A program made the translations under genes and the position numbers. 13,058 bases of DNA. It comes from an uncultured Geobacteraceae bacterium. GTDB lineage: Bacteria > Desulfobacterota > Desulfuromonadia > Geobacterales > Pseudopelobacteraceae. Positions 6,066-12,890 of the stretch are shown one piece after another (positions within the stretch are counted from its first letter, which is position 1; every line of letters begins with the position of its first letter). Location: contig CAIRND010000008.1 of the NCBI GenBank assembly GCA_903879825.1, positions 1 through 13,058 of the forward strand, given 5' to 3'. The notes under the pieces are model-generated. The model was given only the letters and a program-made list of their open reading frames with translations, did no database searches and was not told the origin of the DNA.

Positions 6066-7007
6066 TTATGCTGTCAGTTCATCAACCACATCAACCAGTT
6101 TCGGCAGATCAGGTTTGGTCAGGATACAGTTGGCACCGAGCCCCATCCATTTGCGCTTGTTGTCATCAGAAGCAAGTGATGAAAAAATAGCGACGGGAAG
6201 ATCCATGAGTGTATCCTCCTTGCGAACAAGCGAAGTAAGATGCAGACCATCCATCTGAGGCATTTCAACATCAGTAATTAACATGTGAATGTAGTCCCGG
6301 AACACCCCGCCTTCCTGAGCCACTTTCTGGATAGTTTGCTGAATGATGTTCCAGGCCAATGCGCCATTTTCCGCTTCTATTACTGTATAGCCAGCCGATC
6401 GAAGGCTGCTACAGAGAGTTTTACGTATAAAGACTGAATCATCGACGACTAATATCGTTTTCTGAGCTCGTTCGGGGTTTGACTCCCCACGCTGCATCAA
6501 GACAGAATCCAGGGGTTTCAGGGCGCTTTCAGAACAAAGCTCAGCGACAATCTTCTCAAAATCAAGGACCAGGATAATTCTGTCGTCCATTTTGACGAGA
6601 CCAGTCACTTCATCACTGTGAACAGCTGCCGCAGGCGGTTCTACATTTTTCCAGGAGATTCGGTAAATTCGAGAAACCGAATGCACTAGGACCCCCACCA
6701 TAAGATTATTGAACTCGAGAACCACAACACGATCAGCCACCAGATCACCAGTCGATTTGTTAAGAACCGTAGCCAGATTAATGATGGTAATTACCTTATC
6801 ACGAAGCTTGATCATCCCTTCTACGCCGGGTTTTGCGTTAACAATTCGTGACATCTGCGGCAAGCGGATTATCTCACGGACTTTAGCAACATTGACACCG
6901 TAGTAGCAGGGAAGCACGTTGCCATGCCAATCGACTTCATCAATTCTAAATTCAACTATTTCAAGTTCATTGGTATCGCTCTCAAGAAGAATTTTACTTT
7001 GATTCAT
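6066..7007 (-). CDS. cheV: CheV-like chemotaxis coupling protein (CheW domain plus receiver domain)
   Basis: The 313-residue product has a CheW-like scaffold domain (about residues 14-160: GVNVAKVREIIR at 37-48, MIKLRDKVITIINL at 65-78, VTGLVKMDDRIILVLDFEKIV at 134-154). A response-regulator receiver domain follows (about 183-313). The acidic pocket is VVDDS (Asp189-Asp190), the phosphoacceptor is Asp246 in TDVEMPQMDG, and the switch residues are Ser276/277 and Lys298 in LTKPD. CheV proteins couple chemoreceptors to CheA and are tuned by receiver phosphorylation. The ATG at 7007 was chosen because AAAGGTG precedes it by 7 nt. An upstream extension to 7184 would run into trpE and adds no CheW sequence. 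It stands alone between trpE (divergent) and the aroF leader, with no other che gene in the window. Confidence 0.92.
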   Translation of the reverse strand: MNQSKILLESDTNELEIVEFRIDEVDWHGNVLPCYYGVNVAKVREIIRLPQMSRIVNAKPGVEGMIKLRDKVITIINLATVLNKSTGDLVADRVVVLEFNNLMVGVLVHSVSRIYRISWKNVEPPAAAVHSDEVTGLVKMDDRIILVLDFEKIVAELCSESALKPLDSVLMQRGESNPERAQKTILVVDDSVFIRKTLCSSLRSAGYTVIEAENGALAWNIIQQTIQKVAQEGGVFRDYIHMLITDVEMPQMDGLHLTSLVRKEDTLMDLPVAIFSSLASDDNKRKWMGLGANCILTKPDLPKLVDVVDELTA

Positions 7008-7101
7008 TATAATCACCTTTCCCATTGCAATTGTGGGCAGTATAACATGTTTATATGAAAAATATACCAACTTCCTTACGTCTCGGCATTTCCGGCTGGA
7101 C

Positions 7102-7130
7102 TTGACTCTCCGCAGAGCCTGTGTTAGCTT
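7102..7130 (+). promoter_or_regulatory. Candidate trpEG promoter (extended -10)
   Basis: TTGACT (7102-7107) is separated by 17 nt from TAGCTT (7125-7130), which is preceded by TG at 7122-7123, giving an extended -10 of TGnTAnnnT form. The same TTGACT...TGTTAG arrangement recurs before the PxxKW gene. The start would fall near 7137, leaving a leader of about 25 nt, too short for an attenuator. On the other strand, TATACT (7044-7039) is a possible cheV -10 box, overlapping the palindrome AACATGTT. Confidence 0.4.
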
Positions 7131-7161
7131 TTCATCCAGATTTCCTACGCTGAGGTATGTG

Positions 7162-8637
7162 ATGTTTTTTCCACCACGCGACACATTTTATGAGCATGCC
7201 AAAAAAGGCAACCTGATTCCGGTGTATCGTGAAATCATGGCAGACATGGACACACCGGTTTCGGCTTTCAAAAAGCTTGATGACGGTCAGTTTTCTTATC
7301 TACTTGAAAGCATTGAGGGTGGTGAAAAATGGGGGCGTTACAGTTTCCTTGGTTCGTCACCATCCGTTATCATTCGTTCAAAGGGAAATATTGTTGAAAC
7401 TGTTTCGAATGGGGTCACTGTTCAGCACGAGACAACCGATCCGCTTCTCTGCATTAAAGAGCTCCTGTCACAGTTCACCCCGGTGGAGATTGATGGCCTG
7501 CCCCGTTTTTTTGGCGGAGCCGTTGGCTATCTTGGCTATGATATGGTTCGGCACTTTGAATCACTCACAACAGAAAAGCCTGCATTGCTTGATGCATATG
7601 ACTCATATTTCCTCATCACCGATAGTATAGTAATTTTTGATACAATGCGTCAGAAAATTAAAGTAGTTTCTAACGCACATATTACTGATGAAGTACCTCC
7701 ATCAGAGGCATATACGCGCGCAATAGAAAAAGTCGAAGAAATCATTAGCCGGTTGCGCGCTCCACTACCGCAACCTTGTCCTTTGAACGCCAGTAAAACT
7801 GTTGAATTTGTTTCAAACATATCTCGTAAAGATTTTGAAGATTCTGTTGAAAAAGCCAAGGAATATGTAAGATCCGGCGATATCATTCAGGCTGTACTTT
7901 CACAACGGTTTAGTGGTGAACTCACAGCCGACCCACTCGATATCTACCGCGTGCTCAGAACTCTCAATCCCTCGCCATATATGTTCTTTCTGCGGCTCGA
8001 CGACACAGTGATTGCCGGCGCCTCTCCTGAGGTAATGGTTCGCAAGGAGGGTACTCGGGTGGAATTACGACCCATCGCCGGAACCCGCCCCCGTGGAGTC
8101 AATCCAGAGGACGACACGAGACTGGCAGATGAACTGCTTGCTGACCCAAAAGAGTGTGCCGAGCATGTCATGCTCGTGGATCTTGGTAGAAATGACCTGA
8201 GTCGAGTCTGCACAACTGGATCAGTCCGAGTATCTGAGCTGATGGTTATAGAACGCTACTCCCATGTTATGCATATCGTTTCAAACGTGGAGGGGCAATT
8301 ATCTCCAGATAGGGATGCATTTGATCTGGTACGAGCAACATTCCCCGCCGGCACCTTATCAGGTGCTCCAAAAGTTCGTGCAATGCAGATCATTGATGAA
8401 TTGGAACCGGTGCGCCGAGAAATTTACGGTGGAGCAATTGGCTATTTTTCGTTTTCTGGAAACATGGATCTCGCCATTGCTATTCGCACGTTGGTTATAA
8501 AAAATGGAAGGGTTCATCTGCAAGCAGGCGCAGGCATCGTAGCCGACTCAGATCCAGCAGCTGAGTGGCAAGAAACCGTTAACAAAGGGATGGCCGTCAT
8601 GCGTGCCGTAGAAATCGCCGAGAAAGGTTTGATCTGA
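7162..8637 (+). CDS. trpE: Anthranilate synthase component I
   Basis: TrpE converts chorismate and ammonia to anthranilate, the first step of tryptophan synthesis, using ammonia from TrpG. The 491-residue length is normal. Visible motifs: the LLES element for tryptophan feedback binding (47-50), GGAVGYLGYD (118-127), SPEVMV (288-293), LRPIAGTRPRG (302-311), DPKECAEHVMLVDLGRND (328-345), YSHVMHIVS (366-374), PAGTLSGAPKVRAM (395-408) and AGAGIVADSDP (456-465). These are conserved chorismate-binding residues and distinguish the protein from an inactive homologue. The ATG at 7162 has GAGG 6 nt upstream; an upstream GTG at 7033 would extend it into the promoter and opposite cheV. It sits 1 nt before trpG. 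PabB or salicylate/isochorismate synthase roles are less likely given LLES and the partner. Confidence 0.95.
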   Translation: MFFPPRDTFYEHAKKGNLIPVYREIMADMDTPVSAFKKLDDGQFSYLLESIEGGEKWGRYSFLGSSPSVIIRSKGNIVETVSNGVTVQHETTDPLLCIKELLSQFTPVEIDGLPRFFGGAVGYLGYDMVRHFESLTTEKPALLDAYDSYFLITDSIVIFDTMRQKIKVVSNAHITDEVPPSEAYTRAIEKVEEIISRLRAPLPQPCPLNASKTVEFVSNISRKDFEDSVEKAKEYVRSGDIIQAVLSQRFSGELTADPLDIYRVLRTLNPSPYMFFLRLDDTVIAGASPEVMVRKEGTRVELRPIAGTRPRGVNPEDDTRLADELLADPKECAEHVMLVDLGRNDLSRVCTTGSVRVSELMVIERYSHVMHIVSNVEGQLSPDRDAFDLVRATFPAGTLSGAPKVRAMQIIDELEPVRREIYGGAIGYFSFSGNMDLAIAIRTLVIKNGRVHLQAGAGIVADSDPAAEWQETVNKGMAVMRAVEIAEKGLI

Positions 8638-8638
8638 T

Positions 8639-9211
8639 ATGCTGCTAATGATCGACAACTATGACTCTTTCACCTACAATATTGTCCAGTATTTTGGGCA
8701 ATTGGGCGAGGATGTGCACGTACATCGCAATGATAAAATATCAATAGAAGAGATTGAATCGCTTCGCCCAGAACGAATCGTCATTTCTCCTGGACCTTGT
8801 TCTCCGGAGGAGGCGGGAATCTCTGTTTCTGCAATTAAATATTTTGCGGGTAAAATTCCAATACTTGGAGTATGCCTTGGACACCAGTCAATTGGGTACG
8901 CCTTTGGTGGCACAGTATTGCGCAGTGCTTCTCTTATGCATGGAAAAACTTCACCGATTCTTCATGACGGACGAGACTTATTTACCGGTCTGCCTAGTCC
9001 TTTCATGGCCACTCGCTACCATTCTCTCATTGTTGATCGCCCCACCCTTCCCAAGTGCCTTGAAGTAACCGCATGGGTTGAAAATGGAGAGATAATGGGA
9101 TTACGGCACAAAGACCTACCAATTTGGGGGGTACAGTTCCACCCGGAATCAATCCTAACCGAGTGTGGCATGGACCTGCTCAGGAATTTTTTGGTTGTAA
9201 GTGGAGGCTGA
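8639..9211 (+). CDS. trpG: Anthranilate synthase component II, glutamine amidotransferase
   Basis: This 190-residue class I glutaminase supplies ammonia to TrpE. It shows MIDNYDSFTYN (4-14), SPGPCSPEEAG (50-60), the nucleophile elbow GVCLGHQ with Cys79, RYHSL (126-130), and the catalytic pair His168 and Glu170 in QFHPES. The start lies 1 nt after the trpE stop, so the pair is translationally linked; AGAAAGG precedes it at somewhat long spacing. The protein may also serve PabB for folate, as in organisms with one amphibolic subunit, which the sequence alone cannot decide. No trpD, trpC, trpF, trpB or trpA follows, so the trp genes are split in this organism. Downstream, only a weak CGGT-TT-ACCG hairpin with a short T run is seen. 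Confidence 0.95.
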   Translation: MLLMIDNYDSFTYNIVQYFGQLGEDVHVHRNDKISIEEIESLRPERIVISPGPCSPEEAGISVSAIKYFAGKIPILGVCLGHQSIGYAFGGTVLRSASLMHGKTSPILHDGRDLFTGLPSPFMATRYHSLIVDRPTLPKCLEVTAWVENGEIMGLRHKDLPIWGVQFHPESILTECGMDLLRNFLVVSGG

Positions 9212-9259
9212 TTCTCGGGTAAGGGGCCCGAAACAGTCCGGTTTACCGTCATTTTTCCG

Positions 9260-9289
9260 TTGACTTTTCTCTGCAAGAATTGTTAGAGT
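9260..9289 (+). promoter_or_regulatory. Candidate promoter of the PxxKW gene
   Basis: TTGACT (9260-9265) is followed after 18 nt by TAGAGT (9284-9289), with an upstream TG (9281-9282) giving an extended -10. The start would fall about 30 nt before the coding region. This fits the gene being transcribed separately from trpEG. Confidence 0.45.
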
Positions 9290-9326
9290 GACAATTCATT
9301 CACGAACAAATTCAGGAGGAAGAAGT

Positions 9327-9620
9327 ATGAAGTGTCAGACTGTACTTGCAGGTACCGAGTGTACCTTTTGGGGAAAACAGGGATGTATATTTCCTGATGG
9401 ATCATGCCAGACTATTGCCGAGAACTGTGAAGGCTGTGAACGTATCGTGACTGGTACTATTGGTCAGGTTTGCAGTGCATATCCTGCACCAGCTAAAAAG
9501 TGGATCGGTGGAATCTGTAACTTTGCCTCTCATGTAAAAATTGATCTTTCGATTGCTGAACTCAAGGTCAATCCACTTAAAGCCTCCAAAAAAGCTGCCG
9601 GTGCAAAGAAAAAGAAATAG
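9327..9620 (+). CDS. PxxKW family cysteine-rich protein
   Basis: The 97-residue cytoplasmic protein has eight cysteines (3, 12, 20, 27, 34, 37, 49, 64) and the signature P55-A-K-K-W59 within AYPAPAKKWIGG, followed by CNFASHVK. This matches the PxxKW cysteine-rich family, known to me from anaerobic Desulfobacterota. The family has no established function. The cysteine spacing, including a CEGC pair (34-37), suggests metal or iron-sulfur binding. The C-terminus is a lysine-rich tail ending in KKKK. A strong AGGAGGA lies about 7 nt before the ATG. It is a single-gene unit with its own candidate promoter and a strong terminator, an arrangement typical of well-expressed genes. Confidence 0.88.
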   Translation: MKCQTVLAGTECTFWGKQGCIFPDGSCQTIAENCEGCERIVTGTIGQVCSAYPAPAKKWIGGICNFASHVKIDLSIAELKVNPLKASKKAAGAKKKK

Positions 9621-9645
9621 TTTTCCTTTACTACTTATTTCGATC

Positions 9646-9676
9646 AAAAGGGGGAATTTCTATTCCCCCTTTTTTT
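9646..9676 (+). terminator. Strong intrinsic terminator after the PxxKW gene
   Basis: A perfect 12-bp stem (AAAAGGGGGAAT, 9646-9657, with 9662-9673) closes a 4-nt loop, and the T-run continues to 9676. The T-tract ends 12 nt before the NUDIX start codon and only 2 nt before its ribosome binding region. Confidence 0.95.
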
Positions 9677-9688
9677 ATAAGGTTTTTT

Positions 9689-10132
9689 ATGGCGTTCAAC
9701 AGTATCACCTGCCCTTCCTGTGGTTCCAGCGTAGTAACTTATCGAAATCCAATCCCAACCGTTGACATAATAATAGAACTGGATAGTGGCATTGTTCTGA
9801 TAGAGCGCAAGAACGAACCTTTTGGTTGGGCTCTGCCAGGTGGTTTTGTCGACTACGGTGAGTCATTAGAGTCTGCAGCTGTTCGGGAGGCACGCGAGGA
9901 GACTTCGCTGGAGATTTCAAACCTGCGTCTATTGGGGTGTTATTCAGACCCGTCTCGTGACAATCGTATGCATACTATTACAACCGTTTATGTTGCCTCT
10001 AGCCAGGGGATTCCCTGTTCAGGTGATGATGCACTCAATCTGGGAATATTCCATCTTGACTCACTGCCGGAGCAACTCTGCTTTGATCATGCCCGCATCC
10101 TTGCTGACTATGCAGCAACAACCAGAGCGTAA
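9689..10132 (+). CDS. NUDIX hydrolase with N-terminal zinc-ribbon motif
   Basis: This 147-residue hydrolase cleaves a nucleoside diphosphate linked to another group; ADP-ribose or oxidised nucleotides are typical for relatives. The NUDIX box lies at 52-74: Gly52, Glu58, REAREE (66-71). Ser73 stands where Gly is usual, which is tolerated in the family. A short N-terminal CPSC (8-11) resembles half of a zinc ribbon, followed by TYRNPIPTVDIIIE, as in ADP-ribose-pyrophosphatase-like members. AAGG lies 6 nt before the ATG, directly after the terminator's T-run. There is therefore no room for a promoter between terminator and gene; expression needs read-through or a start inside the hairpin region. 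The stop is 4 nt from the convergent mqnA stop. Confidence 0.92.
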   Translation: MAFNSITCPSCGSSVVTYRNPIPTVDIIIELDSGIVLIERKNEPFGWALPGGFVDYGESLESAAVREAREETSLEISNLRLLGCYSDPSRDNRMHTITTVYVASSQGIPCSGDDALNLGIFHLDSLPEQLCFDHARILADYAATTRA

Positions 10133-10136
10133 CGTT

Positions 10137-10955
10137 TTAAAGCGAAATAAAATGCAATGATGGGACAGCCACGATCAAACCACATTCGAAACATTTCGTG
10201 TAATAGAGCAGCAAACCAGCTTGGGCACGTTCATCTAGCTGGTAAGAAATATTATCCCGCCAATACGCCAACAATCTGTCACGTCCCATCCAACAGACCT
10301 CTTTAGCATGCTCTACAACTCGATCCAGACACATGGGGACTAATTCTTTTGCTTGAATCAATGCATGAGCAAGGGTCTTGAGCTCAATAGTTTCAGCGAC
10401 CTCATTACGGCAGAGCCAGAGTGCAAAAACAAACGGATAACCCGTCCACGATGACCACATTTCTCCGAGATCATATATAAATTGCTTTGATTCTTCCAAA
10501 GATGCCCGTAATGCGGAATCACCAATAAGTAGTATTGCTGATGATTCACTGTCAACAGTAGTAGTGCCCGGCAGAGCGACTTGATATGTACAAGAGCACC
10601 CAAACCGCTGGTTAAGTAGTATTTTGAGTAAATTCACAGAAGTAGCGGATTCGGAACTAAGCAATATATTCTTGCCGTCCAACTCCTCAACAGGCACGCG
10701 GGAAAAGAGAAGAACGCTTGCTACAGCGCCAGCACTAGAAATAGAAAGGTCTGGTAATATTTTATAGCGGTCGGGATGATATGCATATTCAATAGAAGAG
10801 GAGGGGCACACATCGATATTATCAGCAAGAAGTCTTTTATTTAACTCCGCGGGAACTCCCGAAATAAATTCATATCCATCACAGGAAAACTGTTCCCGCA
10901 TGACGTAAAAAAGTGGAGTGCAATTAGCGTACTCTATCTGTCCAATCTTAAGCAT
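10137..10955 (-). CDS. mqnA: Chorismate dehydratase, menaquinone biosynthesis (futalosine pathway)
   Basis: MqnA dehydrates chorismate to 3-[(1-carboxyvinyl)oxy]benzoate, the entry step of the futalosine route to menaquinone. The 272-residue protein has the family's periplasmic-binding-protein-like fold without a signal peptide. The N-terminal strand is KIGQIEYANCTPLFY (3-17), followed by GVPAELNKRLLADNIDVCPSSS (34-55 region), ILLSSESATSVNLLKILL (96-113) and LIGDSAL (143-149). Its ATG overlaps the tolC-family stop by one base (TGATG) and has no good Shine-Dalgarno, so translation is probably coupled. No other mqn gene is present here. The cytoplasmic location fits. It competes with TrpE for chorismate. 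Confidence 0.93.
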   Translation of the reverse strand: MLKIGQIEYANCTPLFYVMREQFSCDGYEFISGVPAELNKRLLADNIDVCPSSSIEYAYHPDRYKILPDLSISSAGAVASVLLFSRVPVEELDGKNILLSSESATSVNLLKILLNQRFGCSCTYQVALPGTTTVDSESSAILLIGDSALRASLEESKQFIYDLGEMWSSWTGYPFVFALWLCRNEVAETIELKTLAHALIQAKELVPMCLDRVVEHAKEVCWMGRDRLLAYWRDNISYQLDERAQAGLLLYYTKCFECGLIVAVPSLHFISL

Positions 10956-12421
10956 CAGTGAGTAGCAGAGTACAGTTTATCAGCATCACTCTCAACAACC
11001 CTGATTCCTTCCTTTTCTAAAAGTTCACCGGTTACCTGCCAATAGAGCGTCAAGGCATTAGCGTATCCAACGACAGCTTTTATCTGGTTACTCTTAGAGA
11101 CAGCAAGATCGTTTTCAACATCAAGTACATCTTTAGTGGTTGCCAAACCAACTTCGTTTTTACGCATAAAGGCTCTCAGGCGCTCTTCAGCGAACACCTT
11201 TCCCCGATCAGCCACCTCAATCTGTTTAAAACCGACCACAACCCCACGGATAGCGGCTTTAACTTCTTTTGCGGAACTTTCTTCCAGACTGCGCAACTGC
11301 AAAGATAACTGTTCAGTTACTAATCTGCTTTTACGATAATCGCTGTCAGCGGCACCATTACCCAAAGGATAACTGAAATTCAGGCCGATGCTCCACACCG
11401 GTGAGTCAAAGGTAGCAACCTTTTCCAAGTTCTTTTGATAGGCGCTGTCAAGACCGGTTAGTTGTGCCGAAGCAACCAAAGCAAGGTCAGGGCGGATCTT
11501 CTGGCTAAAGTTTTTGACTTTGAGTTCATTCAACTCAAGATTACGTTTCTGTTCCCGGATGTCAGGACGATTTAATGCTTTTTTAATTGCATCAACCTCA
11601 ACAGCATCAAATCGTTCACGTGGCGGAAGATCGACGGTCTGCAGGTCACTAACCTTTTCATCCATTTGCAGAAGCAACCGGAGGACATCTACCTGATCGC
11701 TGACTGCTCTCTCAGCATCGATAAGCTCTTTCTCACGTGTCACAGCACCGAATTCTGCGTTAAGAACTTCCATCGCAGGCAAAACGCCTGCCTTGACCCT
11801 CGCCTGAGTATCGGAAAGTATTTTTTTCGCTAATTCCAGTGAAACTTTTTTCACATCTCGCTCGTCTCGGAGACTATGGAGTTTGTAATAATCAGTACGA
11901 ACCTGCGCAACGGTTGTTAAAAGACGGGCATTAAATCGTTCGAGTGATGCGAACTTTGAGGATCGAGATATATTGATGGCAATTTCAGTGGCCTCTCGGC
12001 CAACGTTTTTCAAAAGAGGCTGACTGAAACTGAGCCCCAGCCCGGTCTGCCAACTGCTCGAAGGCGAGTCAGAATGAGTATTACTGAATTTGACATCTGC
12101 TTTACCGCCAGTCCAAAACAGTTTACTTATGGAAGGATTGAGCGCAAATGAATGTCCTGGGGGACTGAGCGAAGAACCTGAAGCGGCATCAGAATCTGTA
12201 TAGCTCGTCTGAAACGAAAGGATTGGATCATATATCGCACGTTCACGGTTTATATCTGCCTCAAACTGTGCCGCATTGTAGAGTTCTGACCGTACATCCA
12301 AATTTTTCTCGACAGCCATGCGAATGGCCTCACTCAACGACAGTGAAAGTGGAGTATCAGAAGAATACCCTGTAACAGGAATAATCAGCATTGAAAGTGA
12401 TAACAAGATTAACAGGCGCAC
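10955..12421 (-). CDS. TolC-family outer membrane efflux protein
   Basis: The 488-residue protein has an N-terminal signal peptide (about 1-18, likely cleavage near VTG-YSS; no lipobox Cys) and two repeated OEP-type halves. The first begins LSLSEAIRMAVEKNLDVRSE (27-46 region) and the second contains AIKKALNRPDIREQKRNLEL. Long heptad helices (QARVKAGVLPAMEVLNAEF; RKNEVGLATTKDVLDVENDL) and aromatic/Gly-rich strands (LGLSFSQPLLKNVG; IGLNFSYPLGNGA) fit the periplasmic tunnel and outer-membrane barrel of a TolC trimer. The GTG start follows AAAGGAG at 7 nt. No periplasmic adaptor or inner-membrane pump gene adjoins it, so its partner must lie elsewhere. Its stop overlaps mqnA. Substrate is unknown. 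Confidence 0.93.
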   Translation of the reverse strand: MRLLILLSLSMLIIPVTGYSSDTPLSLSLSEAIRMAVEKNLDVRSELYNAAQFEADINRERAIYDPILSFQTSYTDSDAASGSSLSPPGHSFALNPSISKLFWTGGKADVKFSNTHSDSPSSSWQTGLGLSFSQPLLKNVGREATEIAINISRSSKFASLERFNARLLTTVAQVRTDYYKLHSLRDERDVKKVSLELAKKILSDTQARVKAGVLPAMEVLNAEFGAVTREKELIDAERAVSDQVDVLRLLLQMDEKVSDLQTVDLPPRERFDAVEVDAIKKALNRPDIREQKRNLELNELKVKNFSQKIRPDLALVASAQLTGLDSAYQKNLEKVATFDSPVWSIGLNFSYPLGNGAADSDYRKSRLVTEQLSLQLRSLEESSAKEVKAAIRGVVVGFKQIEVADRGKVFAEERLRAFMRKNEVGLATTKDVLDVENDLAVSKSNQIKAVVGYANALTLYWQVTGELLEKEGIRVVESDADKLYSATH

Positions 12422-12436
12422 GACTGGACTCCTTTC

Positions 12437-12474
12437 AAATAAAACAGGGCGAGATCACTAAATGATCCCGCCCT
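12437..12474 (-). terminator. Intrinsic terminator between gcvH and the TolC gene
   Basis: A 12-position stem (12463-12474 with 12446-12457, one A-C mismatch, 5-nt loop) is followed on the minus strand by TTTTATTT (12444-12437). It lies 24 nt after the gcvH stop and ends just before the TolC-gene ribosome binding site (12429-12435). Confidence 0.85.
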
Positions 12475-12481
12475 TATACCA
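12473..12481 (-). promoter_or_regulatory. Possible extended -10 promoter for the TolC-mqnA unit
   Basis: Minus-strand TGGTATAAG (12481-12473) matches the extended -10 form TGnTATAAT at all but the last base. A TTGACA (12495-12490) is present but only 11 nt upstream, too close for a normal -35. A start from this box would fall inside the terminator hairpin, so the new RNA would lack its 5' arm and escape termination. Confidence 0.35.
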
Positions 12482-12498
12482 TAAGTTTATGTCAAATA

Positions 12499-12885
12499 CT
12501 AATCTCTGTTTTCAATATATTCAGCATAATCATTAGCTGAAAGGAGGTTTTTAAGCTCTTCAGGGTCATCTAGAGAAATTTCTACTAGCCAAGCACCATC
12601 ATACGGATCGTCATTAAGCAACTCAGGATTATCAAGTGCTTCGTGATTTACGCTTCGAACGGTTCCACTAAACGGGGCATAAATCGATGCAACCGTTTTT
12701 TGAGCCTCAATTGATCCTATAGAGTCATCCTGCTCAACTTCATCTCCCTCATCGGGCAACTCTACACCACTGATTGTACCCATCTCCTCCTGAGCAAAGT
12801 CAGTTATGCCTATAACTGCCGAACCATTCTCAACCCTGACCCAGATATGTTCCTTTGAATATTTCAGTTCATCGGGAAAGTCCAT
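12499..12885 (-). CDS. gcvH: Glycine cleavage H-like lipoyl carrier protein
   Basis: The 128-residue protein has normal GcvH length and fold motifs: LKYSKEHIWVRV (7-18), IGITDFAQEEMGTISGVELP (25-44), and the lipoyl site SIEAQKTVASIYAPFSGTV with Lys63 as the attachment residue. The C-terminal NDDPYDGAWLVEI is typical. GcvH shuttles the methylamine group between P, T and L proteins. GcvH-like paralogues can serve other lipoate-dependent processes. The usual ESVKA around the lipoyl lysine reads EAQKT here, a variant. Its start is 5 nt after the biotin carboxylase stop, and its Shine-Dalgarno GGAG lies in that gene's last codons, so the two are an operon. No gcvP, gcvT or lipoate gene is visible. 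Stop at 12499 is followed by a terminator, so it is the last gene. Confidence 0.9.
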   Translation of the reverse strand: MDFPDELKYSKEHIWVRVENGSAVIGITDFAQEEMGTISGVELPDEGDEVEQDDSIGSIEAQKTVASIYAPFSGTVRSVNHEALDNPELLNDDPYDGAWLVEISLDDPEELKNLLSANDYAEYIENRD

Positions 12886-12890
12886 GGCGT

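Noticed and set aside
7055..7105. Possible trp leader peptide before trpE: 16 codons with one Trp near the end
   Set aside because: Only one Trp codon, no terminator or alternative stems follow, and the best trpE promoter lies across its stop, so it would not be transcribed from there.
7033..7161. N-terminal extension of trpE from GTG 7033
   Set aside because: The extra residues do not look like TrpE, and ATG 7162 has GAGG at the right distance and gives the family's usual length.
7008..7184. N-terminal extension of cheV to 7184
   Set aside because: It overlaps the trpE start and promoter, adds no CheW-like sequence, and the ATG at 7007 has a good ribosome binding site.
9212..9259. Possible terminator after trpG (TCGGG/CCCGA and CGGT/ACCG hairpins)
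   Set aside because: Stems are only 4-5 bp and the T run is short and offset, too weak to call.
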